A stretch of 64,000 nt of DNA from Vitis vinifera. Its lineage: Eukaryota; Streptophyta; Magnoliopsida; Vitales; Vitaceae. The stretch lies in contig NC_081811.1 in the NCBI RefSeq assembly GCF_030704535.1, positions 4,108,501 through 4,172,500 on the forward strand. Reading direction: 5' to 3'. The notes under the pieces were generated by a model that saw nothing but the letters and a program-made list of their open reading frames with translations, was not told the origin of the DNA and ran no database searches. The translations under genes and the position numbers were made by a program. This document shows positions 61,158-64,000 of this stretch, in pieces. Numbering within the stretch: position 1 is the stretch's first letter; every line of letters starts with the position of its first letter.

Positions 61158-61358
61158 CAAGCTGTAAGCCGTTACATTCTTTTAACTTTTTTACCTTTTA
61201 CCCTTTCCTTGCCCATTTCAAAATTCAGGCTTTCCATAGAAACAACAGGTGTCGGGCAAGGAAAGCGTGTGAGTCTTCAAATTGTACACGCAAAAGGGCG
61301 CGAGTGTCTGAGAATTGCGTACCGAAAGTTAGGAACACGTCATGTACTCTGTATAGGT

Positions 61359-61490
61359 TGACGTGGCAACCTAAACATATCCCCAAAACCTTTTCGAAGT
61401 GACTGAGGTGGCATGATGTGCCAGCCAAACACGCGCTTTCTTACTTAAAAAGCTTCAGCACCCCGACACAAGGCATTTCAGCCACGTGTG
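61359..61490 (+). promoter_or_regulatory. Two ABRE/G-box-like sites upstream of the lipase gene
   Basis: TGACGTGGC at 61359-61367 and CCACGTGTG at 61482-61490 both contain the ACGTG core of abscisic-acid response elements and are spaced about 123 bp. They lie roughly 660-790 bp upstream of the ATG at 62150 and just outside the foldback element. Arabidopsis PLIP2 and PLIP3 are reported as ABA-induced, so the sites fit the gene, but function is inferred. Confidence 0.5.
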
Positions 61491-61937
61491 AGTCAGAGGA
61501 TACAGATCGAAACGACGTCGTTCCAAGAAAAATCCAAAGCTTTATTCATTATTTTGTCGTTAAATAGAGGTAATTTTGTTAATTATTTATTTATTTTATA
61601 TAATTAATTTTTGAAAAGTTCATAAAATTTTAAATAAATTAATACAAAAATCAGAATAATGCTTTAAAAAAAAATCATTGTTTTTAACTTTTTTTTTTCT
61701 ATAATTTTTTCGATAAACAATTAAGATAATTTAGAGGTTGTTTTTACAAGATGATTTAGAGAGAGAGTAGGAGAAGAGAGAGGGGATTGAATTGTTTTGG
61801 GTTAAAAATGGTTAGGAAAATTGAATGGTTGGTCACCTGCAGTGGCAGAACGACGCCGTTTGAGAGGAGGATAAATCCGAAGTTTGGTTACCAACACGGC
61901 AACACGGAACGGATCTAAACTCCTTCTCCCTCGCAAA

Positions 61938-61970
<33 letters not shown>

Positions 61971-61978
61971 ATATATGA
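61938..61978 (+). promoter_or_regulatory. (CT)n tract and TATA-like core promoter of the lipase gene
   Basis: About 15 CT units run directly into TTTATATATGAG. The TATATAT sequence about 180 bp upstream of the ATG is a reasonable TATA box, and pyrimidine tracts are common near plant core promoters. Confidence 0.5.
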
Positions 61979-62149
61979 GAAAAAATTGACAGATCACGAA
62001 TCGGAATTCAAAGATTGTGAGTGCACGTTATAAGCTAAAGGTTCTGGGTTGAATGATTGCATCTTTCTCGAACTGATTTTCCCGAGAAAAATACTAAGAC
62101 TATATAGGAGCCTGGAAGTTATATGCGAATCTAAGAAGAAGAATTAGGA

Positions 62150-63895
62150 ATGGATAGTCTGTGTTTGCCTGGGATTCATGGGATCTCACCTTCGATCTCC
62201 GTCGACGTCAGAGCGAATCCAACTCAGGTTAGCGCAGTGGGGAGGTCCACGGTGGCGCAGAAAACAACGTCGTCGGGGTTCTCTTTCAAGTACTCTTTGA
62301 AATCTCTGTGGCCCGGCGGAAAAGGGTACTACGCCATTGGCATTGACGACGCCGTTTTGGTGGACAACGGGGAGAAGGGCGGTGATGCGGTTGAGGAGGG
62401 GGTGAGTGGATCAGCGGCGTCGGAGGGGCGGAGCGAGAGTTGGGTTATGAAGATTCTTCACGTGAGGTCTCGGTGGAGAGAGCAAGAGGCGAGTGTTGAG
62501 GTTGATCAGAAAAGCGAATGTGATGATGATCATGAAGATGACGGTGATGACGAGGAAGAGGAAGAGAAGTGTTGTGATGGTTGCAGAGTCGATGACGAAG
62601 AAGAAAAAAAGGAGGTTCAATTCGATAGAGACTCGTTTTCAAGGCTCCTACGGAGAGTGTCATTGCCTGAAGCCAAACTGTATGCGCAAATGTCGTACCT
62701 TGGGAACTTGGCTTATACCATACCCAGAATCAAGGTAACCCAATCAAAACAACTTTCCCCTCTTTCTTATTTTTTCAACCCAATCAAAATCTTTTCCATC
62801 TCTGTGAAAATCAATCGATAAAGGATGGTTTTTTCTGTTTGAATCGTGGGTTGAAATTCTAAACTTCTGTTCTTGGATTTTTCATCTGGAGGATCTTCTA
62901 ATCTGAATTAGTTTCTCTGTGATATTTGCCTTAAACGGAAATTTAGGATTTCAAGGTGTTTACATAAATAAATAATATAGTGTCAGAAAATTCAAAATTG
63001 TGAATTTTTCCTGGAGTCTTTCTTGGAGGAAACTATTGGGATGAATCTTCCCTGGAGTCTGTGATGTTTATGAAGCTTTATTTAAATGCCCGTTGGCTCT
63101 GTTCTTGAATCTGATGACTTCTTTGTGTATCAAAGAATTGCTAAAAAATATTATATTTGGGAATAGCCCTCACTGAATCTTTCTGTTTGTTTTTGATTTG
63201 TGTGATTTTCATTTTGATTTGGGGTCGATGCTCTGTTTTCCATGCTTCAATTGAATCAATTATTAGAAATTTATCTGAAAATTTTTCCCGGTTGGGGATT
63301 GGTAATCTGCATCGTGTGAAGGCTACATTATATTGAGTTTATAATTATGTGAGTGGAGATTTATTTTCATTTTCCATTGATTCAGCCAGGAATTCTCTTG
63401 AAGAATCATGGGCTGCGATTTGTGACTTCATCAGTGGAGAAGAGAGAAATGACTACGAAAGCTGAGAAAGAGCAGGGGTCAGATGAAGTTCAAGAAGCAG
63501 AAGCAGATCCAAAGGAGGCAGAGGCAGAGGAGGAGAAGGGGGAGCAGAAGAATGATGGGCATCAGCTAAGTGCATCTGCTGCTTATCAGATTGCTGCCTC
63601 TGCTGCTTCCTATTTGCATTCTCGTACCAGGAGCATACTTCCATTCAAATCCTCAAAAGCCGAGATCGGTAAAGATTCGGATGAAGGAAGCAACAGAAGC
63701 AATGACAGTGTTGGTATAATAAATTCAGAGGTTGCTTCTTTCATGGCAACCACCGATTCTGTGACTGCTGTTGTTGCTGCAAAGGAGGAAGTGAAGCAGG
63801 CTGTTGCCGATGATTTGAACTCAGTGCTTACAACACCCTGTGAGTGGTTCATATGTGACGATGACCGGACTGGAACAAGATTCTTCGTCATTCAG
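62150..63895 (+). CDS. PLIP2: Plastid phospholipase A1 of the PLIP2/PLIP3 type, N-terminal part
   Basis: Exon 1 is 62150-62734 and exon 2 is 63386-63895, GT-AG joined in frame. The gene continues past the window, with 365 codons visible. The start MDSLCLPGIHG matches the PLIP2 N-terminus as remembered, and a serine-rich, weakly basic leader suggests a chloroplast transit peptide. An acidic run (DDDHEDDGDDEEEEE) follows near residues 125-140. Family blocks are DRDSFSRLLRRVSLPEAKLY, AQMSYLGNLAYTIPRIK, GLRFVTSSVEK, SASAAYQIAASAASYLHS and PCEWFICDDDRTGTRFFVIQ, the last leading into the class-3 lipase fold. The GHSLGG nucleophile region must lie beyond the window. PLIP enzymes release linolenate from plastid lipids and feed jasmonate synthesis. 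PLIP1 is the alternative, but the start and spacing favour PLIP2/3. Confidence 0.9.
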
Positions 63896-64000
63896 GTTGA
63901 AGAAAACCCAAAACTCTTTCTTCATTTCATATTTATTTGATTGATTTGTTCATGTTTTGTGAATCTTTGGCATTTTCCTCTCTGATTTTACTCAAAAACT

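Noticed and set aside
61225..61428. 67-codon minus-strand frame upstream of the lipase gene
   Set aside because: It overlaps the putative promoter with its ABRE-like sites and resembles no known protein.
62411..62663. Minus-strand frames in the lipase exon
   Set aside because: They are antisense shadows of the acidic D/E-rich coding region and have histidine- and isoleucine-rich translations typical of that.

Overview
The window is nuclear DNA of a dicot plant: spliced genes with GT-AG introns, AT-rich spacers, MITEs and LTR retrotransposons. A grapevine (Vitis) or close relative is my best guess, from the style of the retroelements and the flavonol-type MYB, but this is inference. Four protein genes are well supported. 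They are a subgroup-7 R2R3-MYB flavonol regulator (minus strand, 3626-5897), the ER-lumenal J-protein ERDJ3B (plus, 23606-30112, ten exons), the TFIID subunit TAF13 (minus, 30981-33168, five coding exons, tail-to-tail with ERDJ3B), and the first two exons of a PLIP2/PLIP3-type plastid lipase (plus, from 62150 and cut by the window end). From memory, Arabidopsis carries MYB11, ERDJ3B and PLIP3 as neighbours on chromosome 3, and TAF13 close to PLIP2 on chromosome 1. The window therefore looks like an ancestral block that was split between two duplicated regions in Arabidopsis.

Layout. 1-3600: AT-rich DNA with a diverged ~200-bp tandem repeat. 3626-6100: the MYB gene and its promoter. 6500-23000: no supported genes, but several MITEs (two Mutator-like with perfect 9-bp target duplications), a TRIM element inside a ~722-bp tandem duplication, a SINE-like unit, a LINE fragment and a probable mitochondrial-DNA insertion. 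23280-34280: the ERDJ3B-TAF13 pair, with a canonical ER-stress element upstream of ERDJ3B. 35340-45710: a triplet-repeat array split by two insertions, a decayed Ty3/gypsy chromovirus (35697-43070) and a solo-LTR-like unit (43184-45646) that carries a host-gene fragment. 45711-48966: AT-rich DNA with a perfect 172-bp duplication.

48975-61157 is the most unusual object. It is a foldback-type DNA element with ~150-bp or longer terminal inverted repeats and an 8-bp target duplication. Its interior is an array of about 15 near-perfect 31-bp palindromes set in T-rich spacers. A young, pol-less, gag-bearing LTR retrotransposon (51171-60598, 5-bp target duplication) has inserted into this array. The retrotransposon's upstream LTR is truncated and inverted, and its other LTR region contains a piece of a DEAD-box helicase gene. 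Two ABRE-like sites lie between this element and the lipase gene.

Exon boundaries and target duplications were read by eye. Family names rest on remembered motifs, not on database searches.
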